DNA of 64,000 nt from Rhynchopus sp. YZ270_cl-10 (Eukaryota; Euglenozoa; Diplonemea; Diplonemida; Diplonemidae), in NCBI GenBank assembly GCA_964035575.1, contig OZ037880.1, positions 992,001-1,056,000 of the forward strand, in the 5' to 3' direction. The translations under genes were made by a program, and so were the position numbers. Positions 32,399-43,246 of the stretch are shown here, piece after piece. Within the stretch, counting starts at the first letter, position 1. Each line of letters begins with the position of its first letter. The notes beneath the pieces were generated by a model, which saw only the letters and a list, made by a program, of their open reading frames with translations, did no database searches and was not told where the DNA came from.

Positions 32399-33514
32399 AT
32401 GGGAAAGCACACCTCCACCCCTTCGAAGGCCAAGTCGACCGTGATCGACATGCGCGGACATCTGATGGGTCGTCTGTGCGGTGTTGTTGCCAAGAAGCTC
32501 CAGAACGGAGAGAAGGTGACCCTCGTGCGTTGTGAGGAGACCCAGATCAGCGGAAACCACTACCGCAACAAGTTGAAGATGCTTGACTCCTTCCGCAAGC
32601 GCACCCTTACCAACCCCGGAAAGGGACCCTTCCACCACCGTGCACCCACGGACATGATCACCCGCACTGTATGTTCACATTTCCCCCCCTTTACTGCGAT
32701 CAACAAAAAAAGTGGATGTGATATAAATGACGTAAGGCTACGCATATTACGTTTCTTTGGCGTGTTGTTAACAATTTGCAAATGATGTTGTTTCGTTGTT
32801 CAATTAGACCACTAAGACACCCCATCACATACCACATAAGGGCCATATTCTGCGCAAGAAGTAGGCATCAACCACCACACAACACAACATCACACAGATC
32901 CGCGGAATGATCTCGAAGAACCACCGCAACCACGCCAAGCGCCTTCGTACCGCGCAGTACAACCTGAAGGTCTACGAGGGTATCCCCAAGAACCTCGAGC
33001 GCACCAAGCGCATGGTCATGCCCGCCGCACTCCGCAACCTCCGCCTTGCACCCAAGCGTGACTACTGCCGCCTTGGAACGCTGGCGCACCAGCTCGGATG
33101 GCAGCAGTCGGTATGACACAAAACTTTACCCCACCCTTTCCTACCCTACCAATGAGATTTGCCTAGTTCTAAGAGAGACCACGTTTTCTCCGCGTGTTTG
33201 CGGGATGATAGGAAAGAAACTAAAATTCATTTTTTTACACCTTTCGTTGTTGGCGGGATTTGTCATCTGATCCGGATGGCTGGCATCGTAGGTGGGAGGT
33301 GCCTGTATTAATAACTTTATGAATTGCGTTTTTTCATCCTTTTCTTTCTCCCCTGCAGAAGGTGATCGACTCCCTTGAGGCTGACCGTAAGGTGCGTGCC
33401 CTCAAGTACTTCGACTCCAAGAAGGTCCAGCAGAAGCTCTGGGCCGAGTCCAAGAAGGAGGCCAACAAGGACCTCCCCAAGCAGGCTGCCATCCTCGCCA
33501 AGTTCGGATACTGA
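32399..33514 (+). CDS. RPL13A: 60S ribosomal protein uL13 (RPL13A)
   Basis: Three exons, 32399-32668, 32898-33110 and 33359-33514, encode 212 aa, near the usual 200. uL13 is a structural protein of the cytosolic large subunit. Motifs: VIDMRGHLMGRLCGVVAKKL, GNHYRNKLKML, GPFHHRAP, then across the splice TRT-IRGMISKN, LKVYEGIP, RMVMPAALRNLRL and LGTLAHQLGWQ. The C-terminal helix is Lys-rich and ends AKFGY. Introns are 229 and 248 nt. Codon use is strongly C-ending, as expected of a highly expressed gene. Intron 1 contains a possible stop-containing extra exon (32808-32862). Intron 2 contains a family D repeat. A CAG preceded by pyrimidines lies 41 nt upstream of the ATG. Confidence 0.96.
33233..33322 (+). 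repeat. Family D repeat inside a uL13 intron
   Basis: Starts TTTACACCTTTCGTTG and ends GCCTGTATTAATAACTTT, containing CCGGATGGCTGGCATCGTA. It matches 13868-13941 in CCT2 intron 4 apart from an internal indel. In both genes it sits in the last third of an intron, 36-80 nt before the acceptor. Confidence 0.75.
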
Positions 33515-34095
33515 TTCTGAGACTAACATCACAAAAAAAAAAACGAAAAACAACTTTTTCCGTACTTCCTTTGAAAAATGAAACTTGGTAGCACAAGAGA
33601 TGGGATTGGGGGGGGGGTTGGTCGGTAACTGAAAAGGATCTTTTTTATCATGGGGGGGGTGACGTGGTTTTTGGAGCTATTTAGCTGGAATTCTTTTCAA
33701 AAAAAAAAAGCCACCTCTATCTTTTTCAACCCTTCACACCCCTTATCTCTCCCCCACCCTCACACCATTGCCTATTTCCCCGATGTTCTGATCACACGCC
33801 AAATGTACACTGTCTCGAGCAGGCTTTGTATTTTCAAAATCAATAAATCAGTTTCGCGAAACGAACCTCACAAGAACTCTTTCACGACACCAACCCCGCA
33901 AAAATAAGGTTGTCAGGAGCACCAATTTCATAGTTATCATTGTTCAACACTCCAAGGAGGTTCGATAACCCATGGACTGGCAGTGCCCTGCGTCCCAGGG
34001 GGCGTTATTTTTTTCACTATCCACTTCACTTTTCATTGTACACACCACCCCACATTCCCCTACCTCCTCTTCCTTAGGTGCTGGGGCTTAGTAAG
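33515..34095. other. Spacer with a family F repeat
   Basis: G-run (33609-33618), A and T runs, a diverged family E piece near 33786-33845 and a family F unit at 33945-34036 with the stem TCCA...TGGA around GGTTCGATAACCC. The pyrimidine tract CCTACCTCCTCTTCCTTAG ends 19 nt before the next ATG. Confidence 0.6.
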
Positions 34096-36430
34096 ATGAA
34101 GCGCGTGACGCTTGCATTGCGTCGTGCCCAGGCACAAAGACATGTCGCTGAGGTGGCGCCGCACCTGCGTGCGGTGCGTTCTTTCTCCACCGCGACTGCC
34201 ACCACCTCCCCTGCCCCTGCTTCATTCCTGAAGCAGATGCGGTTCTGTTCAGTGGAACCCAGCAGGACGAACGTCCGTCTCCGCAATGTGGGTGTGATTG
34301 CGCACGTTGACCACGGAAAGACGACCCTCGTGGATGCTCTCCTGGGCCAGTCAGGTGCCGTGAAGATTAAGGAGGAGACCCGCGTCATGGACAGCAACGA
34401 GATCGAGAAGGAGCGTGGTATCACCATCCTCGCAAAGAACACCTGCGTGGAGCTCTCGCAGAACACCATCAACATCGTCGACACCCCAGGGCACTCTGAC
34501 TTTGCGGGGGAGGTGGAGCGCGCTTTGCAGATGCTTGAAGGGTTCATCCTTCTTGTCGATGCAGCGGAAGGCCCCAAGCCGGGAACCCGCTACGTCCTGC
34601 GCAAGGCCCTTGAGTTGGACCTCAAGCCCATCGTTGTCATCAACAAAGTTGACCGCACCACCATCGCGAACATCGAATCTACCCGCGACAGCATCGAGTC
34701 TCTGTTCCTCGAGCTTGCCACCAACGACGACCAGCTCGACTACCCTGTTCTCTACGGAAGCGGTCGCTCTGGGTACATGAGCACCGACATCAACCAGCGT
34801 GAGGGAACGCTCCAGCCGCTGTTCGACACCATCATCGAGACAGTGCCACCGCCGACGGAGACACAGCCTGGGGTGACCCAGGCGCAGATTACGTCCATCG
34901 AGGTGAAGGGGAAGGGGAAGAAGTTCTACACCCTGCGTATGAGGAGCGGAGGGCTGAAGCTGAAGGATGAAGTGGTGGCGACGGACTTCCACCAGCCGGG
35001 GAAGGCTTTGTTCACCTTCAAGGTGCAGGCACTGAGCAAGTTCCAGGGATTGGAACGCATTCCGTCCGAGTCGGCGTACTTTGGAGACATTGTGCTGCTC
35101 TCTGGCGACAACGTGGACAAGCTTGCCCTGGAGGTGGGCCACACGCTCTGCCTTAAGAACACAAACCACCCCCTCCCCTACAAGGCGCTTGACCCTCCCA
35201 CCTTCATGGTCACGCTCCACCCCAACCGTTCACCCCTTGCCGGGCGCGACGGTACAAAGTTCGGAGGACCTGAAGTGCGCGAACGCCTTGTTGAGGAGGC
35301 AGTGCGCAACCTTGCCATGAAGCTTGAGGTATGTACGGTTTGGACATTGCAGACTATTTTGAAAGGCATAGGCTTTGAGTTGATGGGGTGTTTTGTGAGT
35401 CATTTTTTTTTCTTCAACTTTTAGGTTCCCTTTTGGTGTCCGATTTGCGCCAAATCAGATGCAAACTCAACGAAACTATTTTCTTATCAATCATAATCAG
35501 TTGACAGTACTAATTGTCTGATTTTTTTTTGTTTTTGGGACGTTCAAAACCCAACACCCCACCCTGCACAGATCAAGGGCCCTGATGAGTTTGTTGTGCG
35601 CGGCCGAGGCCTTCTCCACTTGGGTGTCCTCTTCGAGGAGATGCGTCGCGAAGGCTGCGAAATGGAACTCGCCAAGCCCTCCGTTCTCATGAAGGAAATC
35701 GATGGAGTCAAGGTACGACCCCTCTCCCTCTCCCTCACCCCCCCTTTTTTTACACCAAACTATCTCCCCCGATTATTTTATCAAAATTGCATCCTTTCAC
35801 CACCCTATTACCCTCTTTTCTCAGAACGAACCTTGGGACCGTGTTACTGTCCGCTGCGAGACGGAGAACTACGAGGAGCTGGCCACTGTGATGTACGCAA
35901 ACCATGCCGAGCAGGTTGGTGCTGACCAGGGTGAGGGGAAGTACACAGAGTCTGTGTGGGATTTGCCCGGACGGTGCATGATTGGGACTGCAGGGAAGAT
36001 CCGCAGTGCGGGAGGATCCACCATGACGATGACGCAGGAGCTGAAGGAGTACCGTCCGTACGACGACTCCATTGTCCTGCGTCGCTCTTCAGGGTCGCTC
36101 CTCGCGACCGGCGCGGGTGAGGTGACCGTTGACGGTCTCGGCACCATCGCAAAACACGGCCACTGCTTCGTCTCTGAACGTTCCCTCTGCTACGCTGACC
36201 AAATCGTAGGCACCAGAACCTCCGCCTCCGGCGACCTCTCCATCAACGTCACCAAGGCTGCAAACTCCTGGGGCACCGGATACAAAACCCCCTCCACAAC
36301 ACTCCACAGCCTCGAAACTGCTCTTGAATACATCCAAGACGATGAATTTGTTGAAATCACCCCATCATATGTTCGCATGAGGAAGAAGCCCCGTTCCGAG
36401 AAGGATAAGAAGAAGGGAATGCGTGCATAG
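34096..36430 (+). CDS. BipA/TypA-family translational GTPase with organellar presequence
   Basis: Three exons, 34096-35328, 35572-35712 and 35825-36430, encode 659 aa. BipA/TypA is an EF-G-like ribosome-associated GTPase that acts in ribosome assembly and stress; eukaryotic homologues are organellar. The first about 65 residues are rich in Arg, Ala, Ser and Thr with no acidic cluster at the start (MKRVTLALRRAQAQRH), as in mitochondrial presequences. G motifs: AHVDHGKTT (about 70-78), KERGITI, DTPGHSDF and NKVD. The C-terminal part has GRGLLHLGVLFEEMRREG and DRVTVRC of the EF-G domain III/V region, and the TypA-specific domain. The ATG at 34096 is the first in frame. Plastid targeting is the main alternative, but nothing else here suggests a plastid. 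Confidence 0.92.
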
Positions 36431-37587
36431 ATAGGGAGAGAGAGGAGAGAGAGAGATTAAAGCAAGATATACCACACACCTTCGAAGAGGTGTTTTGAAC
36501 GAACGATTCTTTTGGGGGAGGGGTTTTATAGTTTCCCTTGTTTGAGGGATTTTTGAGCGTTTTTAAAGGGTGTGGGAGAGAGACACCTTTTCCTAAAGCC
36601 TTCTTTTCTTGTTATATATTTTGAGGTCTCGTACACGTTTCCTGTTTCAGGAAAGGGGCTTGCTTTTTGGCACTTTATTTCCGTGAATGAAAACTACAAT
36701 AAACTCATGGTAAATATAGAAGATATTTTCAGGGAGGGATTTAAAAATAAAATAAAAAAAATGCAAGCCCCCGAACACTGTTTCCCTTGCGCCATCTGAT
36801 GATGGCTGATGCAGTCGGTTATTTTGACACAGTTTTTTTTTTGTCTTTTCTTTGTGCCTAACATTGTATTGTTTGTGCGTATGATGCAAAAGCAAGGAGG
36901 AGCTCTCAGTTCCTTTGCACCGATCTCACCCAAACCCAAACAAGAAATTAATTTGTCGAGAAAAAAAGCTTGTTTCCCCCCCTCCCCCAAAAAAGCGTGG
37001 TTTTCTGTTCTGTTCACACAAAATCGCGATTAGGAAAATACGGTAAAAAAATAGCAAAAAAATAATCTTTATACCAATAGGTGAAAAGAAAAATTGTCGA
37101 TACAAAGAAAAAGTGGGTCAAGGGTATAAAGGGGAGATACAGCATATTCCCCCACCCACCCCCGTCTCTGCCATCATAGAATTCGTGTTGGGCAAAAAAA
37201 AACAAATAGTAAGTCAAATATCAGCGCCACCACCACCCCACCTATCCTTCCCTGCGATCATGTACGCGCTGTTTCAGAGTGTACGTAAGGGGGGATAGGT
37301 AAATGGAAGAAAAAAAAAACACAATACAAAAATGAGGTTTTTTAAAATATGTACAAAAAACTGTCAGCTTTTCCCCCCTTCCATTTTTCTTTTTTGTTCA
37401 TATTTGGGTGATCTATGAACGGGGAGATATTTTTTCACCAGCTCTCAGTAAGCTCCTCACAGCCTGTTACGTGTCTCACGGAGACGATCATAGATCACCC
37501 AAAAATTATCACTCTGAAAAATAACTTCCTTTTTTCGTAAGGTGTGTTGTCGAATAAAGGGCACACAAGAGAGAGAGAAAGTACACA
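36431..37587. other. 1.2-kb spacer with a small fold-back element
   Basis: Purine-rich just after the stop (GAGAGA), then AT-rich. It holds an inverted-repeat element at 37403-37503. No gene was recognised; the open frames are short and of low complexity. Confidence 0.55.
37403..37503. repeat. 101-bp element with 16-bp terminal inverted repeats
   Basis: TTTGGGTGATCTATGA (37403-37418) and TCATAGATCACCCAAA (37488-37503) are perfect inverted copies around about 70 bp of mixed sequence containing GTCTCACGGAGAC. It has no coding capacity. It resembles a MITE; it is 85 bp upstream of the VPS16 start, so it could contribute to its promoter or leader. Confidence 0.8.
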
Positions 37588-40500
37588 ATGGCAACGATTG
37601 CGGATGACTGGCAGACAATGGATGCGGGGGACGGAAGCACTGCGTACTATAGACGGAGGGTCTGCTACGAGATGCGTTGGTCTGTCAAGCTTGAGGAGTC
37701 TCTGGTCGCTATAGGGACCTGCGGCGGGCCTATTGCTGTGACACGAGACCCACGCAAGCTTGTGAAGGATACTACCGGGCAGAAGCAGAACTTCATTGCG
37801 CTTTTCAAATCCTCAGGACAATTCATTCAACGGATAGAAACCCCACCACAGTGCATCATCCACAGCATGGAGTGGACGCAGGATGAGCTGTTGTGTGTTG
37901 TGTTTACGGATTCTCTGATTCAGCTTTACTCTTTGATGGGTGATGTGCGGGGGAGTTCGTCTTATGAAGGGACCGCTGCGATGACGTCTTTTTATCCAAC
38001 CGGGGTTATGATTTTGACCAACAAAAATGTGCTTAAAAACTGTCAATTTGATCCGTCCAGAAAGATGGGGCGGGTCATCTCGATTACGCCGTTTGCAGAG
38101 AATTTGCTGACAAACCTGACGCAGCCGCCGCTCTATATGCATGCATTTATCCCAAACAAAAACGATTCAGACCAACTCGACTACGACGACGACGAACCCT
38201 CAGAAGTCTCCTGCCTCCTCTCTCCTGCAGTCGAAGACAACCTCAGCGAAACCCTCTACCTCCTAACAGAAAAGGACAAAGTAGACCTTAAGACTGGTAT
38301 GGCTTTTTTGCCCAAAAATAATAATAAATTGCATTATTGCAGGAGTCAGTCTGTCGAATGTTCTCTGTGCGACGACTTCACCCAACACGCGGTACATGGC
38401 TTCATTCAATAAGGTGGGGAAGATTAATGTTTCGATGGACTTCACGAAGAACATCTGCAACTTCAATTCCCGTTCAGTTGAGGCGCCAAAACAGCTGCTT
38501 TGGTGTGGGAGTGATGCGGTGATGGCGATATGGCTGCCTCAGCAGTTTACGCATACTAAAGAGAAGTCGCGCTCTCTTGTTGTTTTGATTGGCCCTACAG
38601 GGGCACATGAGAGCTACACCTACAACGGTCCTATCTTCGCAGTCACAGAGCGGGATTGCATTCGTATTGTGAGCAACACGGTGTGCGACATTATTGAGAA
38701 GGTGCCGAATAGTACCGCAGACATCTTCACAATTGGGAGTTTGGCGCCGTCAGCGTTGTTGCTGGACGCTTTTAAGGATTATGAGGATGAGCAGACAAAG
38801 TCAATTCAAAGCATTCGGCAGCTGGAGAACGAAGGGTTGCGGTCTGCTGTGGAGAGTCTGATTGACTCTGCGGGGCATGAGTGGTGCACGGAGAGGCAGA
38901 AGGAGCTGTTGAAGGCAGCGAGCTATGGAAAGTGCTTCTGCAAATCGTACGACGCAGAGCACTTCCTCGAGCAGTGCAAGAAGCTGCGGGTCCTCAACGC
39001 GGTGCGTGCGCCCGATGTCGGCATGCCTCTCACCCTCGGACAGTACAACTTCCTCACCCCACGCATTCTCGTGAACCGCTTGATACAGAGGCAGCAATAC
39101 CTTCTTGCACACCGTGTGGCTTCCTATCTTGATTTGAAAGAGACCAAGGAAGAGGTTCTGGTACAATGGGCCAACGCAAAGATCCTGGCCTCCACACAGG
39201 ACACATCAGGCGCAGCCACAGACGACGATGTGGTGCGGTCTATCCAAGAAAAGTTTTCCGAGACCCCCGGGATCTACCGGAAGGTGGCGGCCACGGCGTA
39301 CAAACTTAAGAAGAAAACGCTTGCGATTAAACTGCTTGAGAAGGAGGCGAAGGCGTCGGACCAGGTCGACCTTCTTATTGAAATGCGCGAAAACGAGCTG
39401 GCGCTGACCAAGGCAGTGAACTCTGGTGATACGGACCTCGTGTATTTGGTGATGCTGCGGATGAAGAAAAACTACACAGAGGATGAGCTCATCCAGATGC
39501 TTTCCGCCAACACAGGGGCACGTGACCAGTTTGTTGCGTACTGCGAACACCAGAGCCCTGCACTTCTCGACAAATACTTCTCATACATGAAGCTCCACCA
39601 CCTCTCCGCCTTCAGAGCCCTCAAGCGCTACATCGACGACCCCATGGCAGATATGAACCAGAAGAACCGCTACCTCCGGGAGGCAAAAGAGAAGTTCTCC
39701 CGCGACAAAGAACGCAAGCTTGAGAGCCGTCTTGTCGAGGAGCAGGAAAAGCTTCTGCAAAAGCAACGTTCCTACGCGCAGGACAAAAAGGACGCCTCCT
39801 TCACAGCACCGGGCCTCAGTGTGACCGGGACCCTCCGCCTTCTCGTGAAGCATAATGACTCAAAGGAGGAAGAAAAAATATGTTCGGACTTCAAAGTTTC
39901 GAACGAAATGTACCATTGGACGAAACTCCGTGCCCTTGCAGAGTTCAAGGACTGGAACGGGATGGAGGCCTTTGCGAACACAAAGAAGGGTGCCATCAAG
40001 AAGAGTATTGGGTTCCACCCCTTTGTCCAGGAGTGTGTCAAGGCGGGGAACAAATTTGAGGCAGGGAAGTATGTGCAGCACATTGAAGACTACCCGCAGC
40101 GGTGCGAGTCGTTCTGTATGCTTGGGCTGTTCAAGGTATGTCAGTGGAAGAAACTTGTTGTTTAAAGTTGTTTTGAGAGTTGTCTCAAGGCAAGTCATCC
40201 CATTTGGTCCGCTTCGGGTGTCCATAGCAGCATTGTTTCCATATCCAGAGCATCTGTGTTATTTTGTCTTCTTTTTTGTAGTTTTTAGTTTTTGTAGTTT
40301 CTGGTGGTACCCTGATGGTGTCGTTTCACGGCACCATTATGATAGCGAAGCAGCGTACAGCTACCTCCCCAACGTAGCTTTCGCGAACAGAGTCTTGATT
40401 GGGCGTTTTTGATTGATTGTTAGAGGGTTCGGTTTTGTTCATGTGCATAGACACACATACTCGAGAGAGACAAATATCCTATGATTCAACCTGCAACACA

Positions 40501-40858
40501 AGCAAATGGGGTGACATTCATCTCGAACAACCTTCTCCAGCGCCATAACGATACGCACGAGAGAATCATCCATATTACATATTTTCTTTTGTTATTTGCG
40601 ATGGGTGTAAAGAGGGGACGCCGGTGGGGATAGTTCCCGTAATCTGTGGGGTGGCTTCAGTGGGGAGATGAAGCTTTTCAGTAACTTCGCCTTAACGTAC
40701 CATTTTTCTCTTTTCTTTTGCAAACCTTTTTCACAATACAGCAAGCCGTCGAATGCGCGAAAGCCGAACGCGACCCGGACATTCTTGAAGCCATCCGCGA
40801 GCTTGCAAAGGACGACCTAATCGTTCAAATGATTGACGATGCCTTAAAGAAATTGTGA
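37588..40858 (+). CDS. VPS16: Vacuolar protein sorting-associated protein 16 (VPS16), HOPS/CORVET core
   Basis: Three exons, 37588-38296, 38343-40135 and 40742-40858, encode 872 aa (human 839). VPS16 is a core subunit of the class C complexes that tether endosomes and vacuoles/lysosomes. The N-terminal half is a beta-propeller: EMRWSVKLEESLVAIGTCGGPIAV..., QCIIHSMEWTQDELLCVVF, VEAPKQLLWCGSDAVMAIW. The C-terminal helical VPS16 domain includes LVNRLIQRQQYLLAHRVASYL, KLKKKTLAIKLLEKEAK and ALAEFKDWNGMEAFA. Intron 1 is only 46 nt and splits a Gly codon. The last exon (QAVECAKAERDPDILEAIRE) lies after a 606-nt intron and gives the expected C-terminus ending DDALKKL. Wobble usage switches between C-rich and G/T-rich blocks along the gene. 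Confidence 0.95.
40136..40741 (+). other. Long VPS16 intron with diverged hairpin repeats
   Basis: A 606-nt intron with donor GTATGTC and acceptor ACAATACAG. It holds ACTCGAGAGAGAC and GATACGCACGAGAGAATC, diverged relatives of the ACGAGAG hairpins, but no exon-like sequence that improves the protein. Confidence 0.7.
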
Positions 40859-41524
40859 TACAAAATAAAAATATATAACGTGTGCCGTCCGAGAAGCCAT
40901 GTGGTTCCCACCTCTCTTTTCATGCTCATTTTTTTTTTTTGTGATATGTCCGTAACCTTGTGGAGAAGCAATGGGATGAAGCGGGTGGGTGATGTGTGGG
41001 TTTGAAGAAGTGTGTCGTATGCCGTGGGGTGGGGTGGGTGGGAAGGGGAAGGGTATTTGGGCCGATGTGTTGAAATAGGTGTTTATATTGTCCTCTCACA
41101 CAACCCTCAAAACCGCGCGAAGATTACAACAAAAAAAAAAAAAAAAGTAGTGTACCATATTCACTCTGGCTATTGAGTGGTTTCCGGTTTTCCCGATCCC
41201 CAAAAAAAAAATGCCGATCCTCCATTTAGGCTAGTCTTTTTTTGGCAGAGTGGTTTGTAAACTGGACAATATATTTTTTTCTTTATGCAACGAATTTTAT
41301 TCTCCTTTAGTCTATAACCCCGGAACCCCTCTCCTTTTTTTTTTCAGATAAACCACAAAATGGATTGTAAGACTGCATGGTTGGGGGTGTCCACCCCCCT
41401 ATACCAAGGTGCACTATTCACGAAGGGGCTTTGTATTTCCACTCTATTTCAAGTCAACTTTTTTTAAAATCACTCCCCAAAAAAACTTTCTAATATACTT
41501 TTCTTCAGGTTCAAAAGAGATACA
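40859..41524. other. Spacer upstream of the multicopper oxidase
   Basis: G-rich (40960-41060), then AT-rich. A family E repeat lies at 41346-41462. The stretch just before the gene is TACTTTTCTTCAG, with AG 17 nt before the ATG. Confidence 0.6.
41346..41462 (+). repeat. Family E repeat upstream of the multicopper oxidase gene
   Basis: Matches 30813-30934: AAACCACAAAATGGATTG, GACTGCATGGTTGGGGGTGT, a C-rich run, ATACCAAGGTGCAC, then CACGAAGGGGCTTTGTATTT. It ends 62 bp before the start codon. Confidence 0.8.
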
Positions 41525-43246
41525 ATGTTGCTTCTATTAACGAGTTTGGCTGTCGCGCTGTCCACCTTTAAGGTTGCCGAACAGAATACACCTGTTGTAG
41601 CAAGGTCCTCCAATGGACTATTGGATGTGACTCTTGTGTACGGCCTTATGGTGATAGACTTCGGCAATGGGACCAGGTTTACCGGGAGGGTATACAACAA
41701 CAGTGTGCCTGGACCTACCCTGCAGGTCTACCCTGGGGATAGGCTGCGTATCAAGGTAATGAATGTGATGGAGGACAGCCACACTGGGGCGACGCTGCTG
41801 AATACGTACCGTATGCCGAACTTCACAAATCTCCATACACATGGTCTTCACGTCTCTCCTATTGCGCCGGCAGATGACGTTTCGGTGGTGATCCCCCCAG
41901 GAGGGTCTTATCAATATGAGTATGACATTCCCATTAACCATTCCCCTGCTGTGCATTGGTATCACCCTCATGTTCATGGGTCTGCTGCGCTTCAGGTGTT
42001 TTCTCAAGGATACGGATTGATTGAGGTGCTGTCGCCGAACCCTGTTGTGGATGAAGGGTATCCGGCGACGATCCCTTCTGTGACGATGGCGGTGAGCTAT
42101 TTGGACTTCTCTGGGAGAGATGCGGCGTTGCTGTCTGAGGCACGCATCCAGACCATCGCTGCAGCAAGCAAGGATGACATTGTTCTGCGCGACGTTGCCT
42201 TGGGTGTGCTCCCTACCGAAGACACCTGGCTCGTCAACGGCCGCATTGCGCCTTCTTACATCATCAGCACTGCGGTCAACACAAGGTTCCGTATGGTATT
42301 CTGCTCGGCTGGGTCGGAGCTGACATTGAGTTTGACCCATAAGAAAGGTACCTGCGGGAGGTGCTCTGTCCGCCTTATGGCCAGAGATGGTCATCAATTG
42401 CATAGATACCCACGCACAATCGACGGTTTTATTTATGTTCCCACCGGCGGAAGGGCAGACCTTTTGGTTTACTGTGAAAAGGAAGCGGTGCGCGACGTTG
42501 AATGTGAAGAAACGCCCTACCTCCTTGAGTCCCACAACCGCACCGTCACCCTGGCAAAGATCTTCAAATCCAACAAAGGCATTGTCGAGGAGCCGGTCCA
42601 CCCTTTGTCCCTCATCGGCAAGCGTGTCTCCTACGCTCAGGACCTGACCGAGGTAGAGGTTGACCCAAAGAATATAGTGCACGTAGAGCTAATGGACCCT
42701 GGCTTCAAAGGGTGTCGTTACAACACCATTTCCCCCATGAAAGGGCAGATTGATGCCTGGTACCACGAAGGTGACGATACCCGGCATGCAATCAACCTCG
42801 GGGATGTGATGGAGCTTCATTTGAACGGTTCTTCGTTGCATCCGTTTCATATGCACGTTCAGCCGTATCAGATTGTAGGGGGGCGGACCTATGCTGCGCA
42901 GGGTAATTTTGAGACCGGAGATTTTGTTGACAGCGCGATGTTCCAGGATTTAGTGTTGCGGTTGAAGCCTGTTACCTTTGCGGGTCCTCAGATGTTTCAT
43001 TGTCATGTGTTGTCGCATGAGGATCAGGGGTGTATGGCGCAGTTTATGATCAATGATGCACGCAAAAACCGTGGTGTTGAAACGGTTGGCAGCGACATTG
43101 ACCACAGCAACCCTGTCCAATCCATTGACCGCCCAACACCCGGCCTACACATCACCGGGCATGGGTCTTCTCTTGCCACGCTTATCATTGCTATGCTTAT
43201 TCTGGTCGGTCTCTGTCTCTTTTACACATTCAATGTGAGGATCTAA
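41525..43246 (+). CDS. Membrane-anchored multicopper oxidase (laccase/ferroxidase-like)
   Basis: A 573-aa single-exon gene. The N-terminal hydrophobic stretch (MLLLLTSLAVALST) is a signal peptide. A hydrophobic segment (about 547-568, LIIAMLILVGLCLFYTF) would anchor it with a tiny cytosolic tail, so the oxidase domain faces outside or the organelle lumen. Copper motifs are HTHGLH (His104, His106), HWYHPHVHG (His144, 147, 149, 151), HPFHMH (His439, 442, 444) and HCHVLSHEDQGC (His492, Cys493, His494, His498). This is the full type 1 plus trinuclear set, so oxygen reduction coupled to substrate oxidation is expected. The type 1 axial position, ten residues after Cys493, is Cys503, where Met, Leu or Phe is usual; Met504 follows. 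The substrate (Fe(II), phenols or Cu(I)) is not decided by sequence. Confidence 0.92.
   Translation: MLLLLTSLAVALSTFKVAEQNTPVVARSSNGLLDVTLVYGLMVIDFGNGTRFTGRVYNNSVPGPTLQVYPGDRLRIKVMNVMEDSHTGATLLNTYRMPNFTNLHTHGLHVSPIAPADDVSVVIPPGGSYQYEYDIPINHSPAVHWYHPHVHGSAALQVFSQGYGLIEVLSPNPVVDEGYPATIPSVTMAVSYLDFSGRDAALLSEARIQTIAAASKDDIVLRDVALGVLPTEDTWLVNGRIAPSYIISTAVNTRFRMVFCSAGSELTLSLTHKKGTCGRCSVRLMARDGHQLHRYPRTIDGFIYVPTGGRADLLVYCEKEAVRDVECEETPYLLESHNRTVTLAKIFKSNKGIVEEPVHPLSLIGKRVSYAQDLTEVEVDPKNIVHVELMDPGFKGCRYNTISPMKGQIDAWYHEGDDTRHAINLGDVMELHLNGSSLHPFHMHVQPYQIVGGRTYAAQGNFETGDFVDSAMFQDLVLRLKPVTFAGPQMFHCHVLSHEDQGCMAQFMINDARKNRGVETVGSDIDHSNPVQSIDRPTPGLHITGHGSSLATLIIAMLILVGLCLFYTFNVRI

Noticed and set aside
33200-33275. 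C/D-box snoRNA in uL13 intron 2 (GATGATA ... CTGA)
   Set aside because: The C box is one base off consensus, the closing stem is weak and the region overlaps a dispersed family D repeat.
34351-35220. 289-aa minus-strand open frame; similar long antisense frames at 13994-14809 and 41618-42682
   Set aside because: Shadows of BipA, CCT2 and the multicopper oxidase, caused by biased third codon positions.
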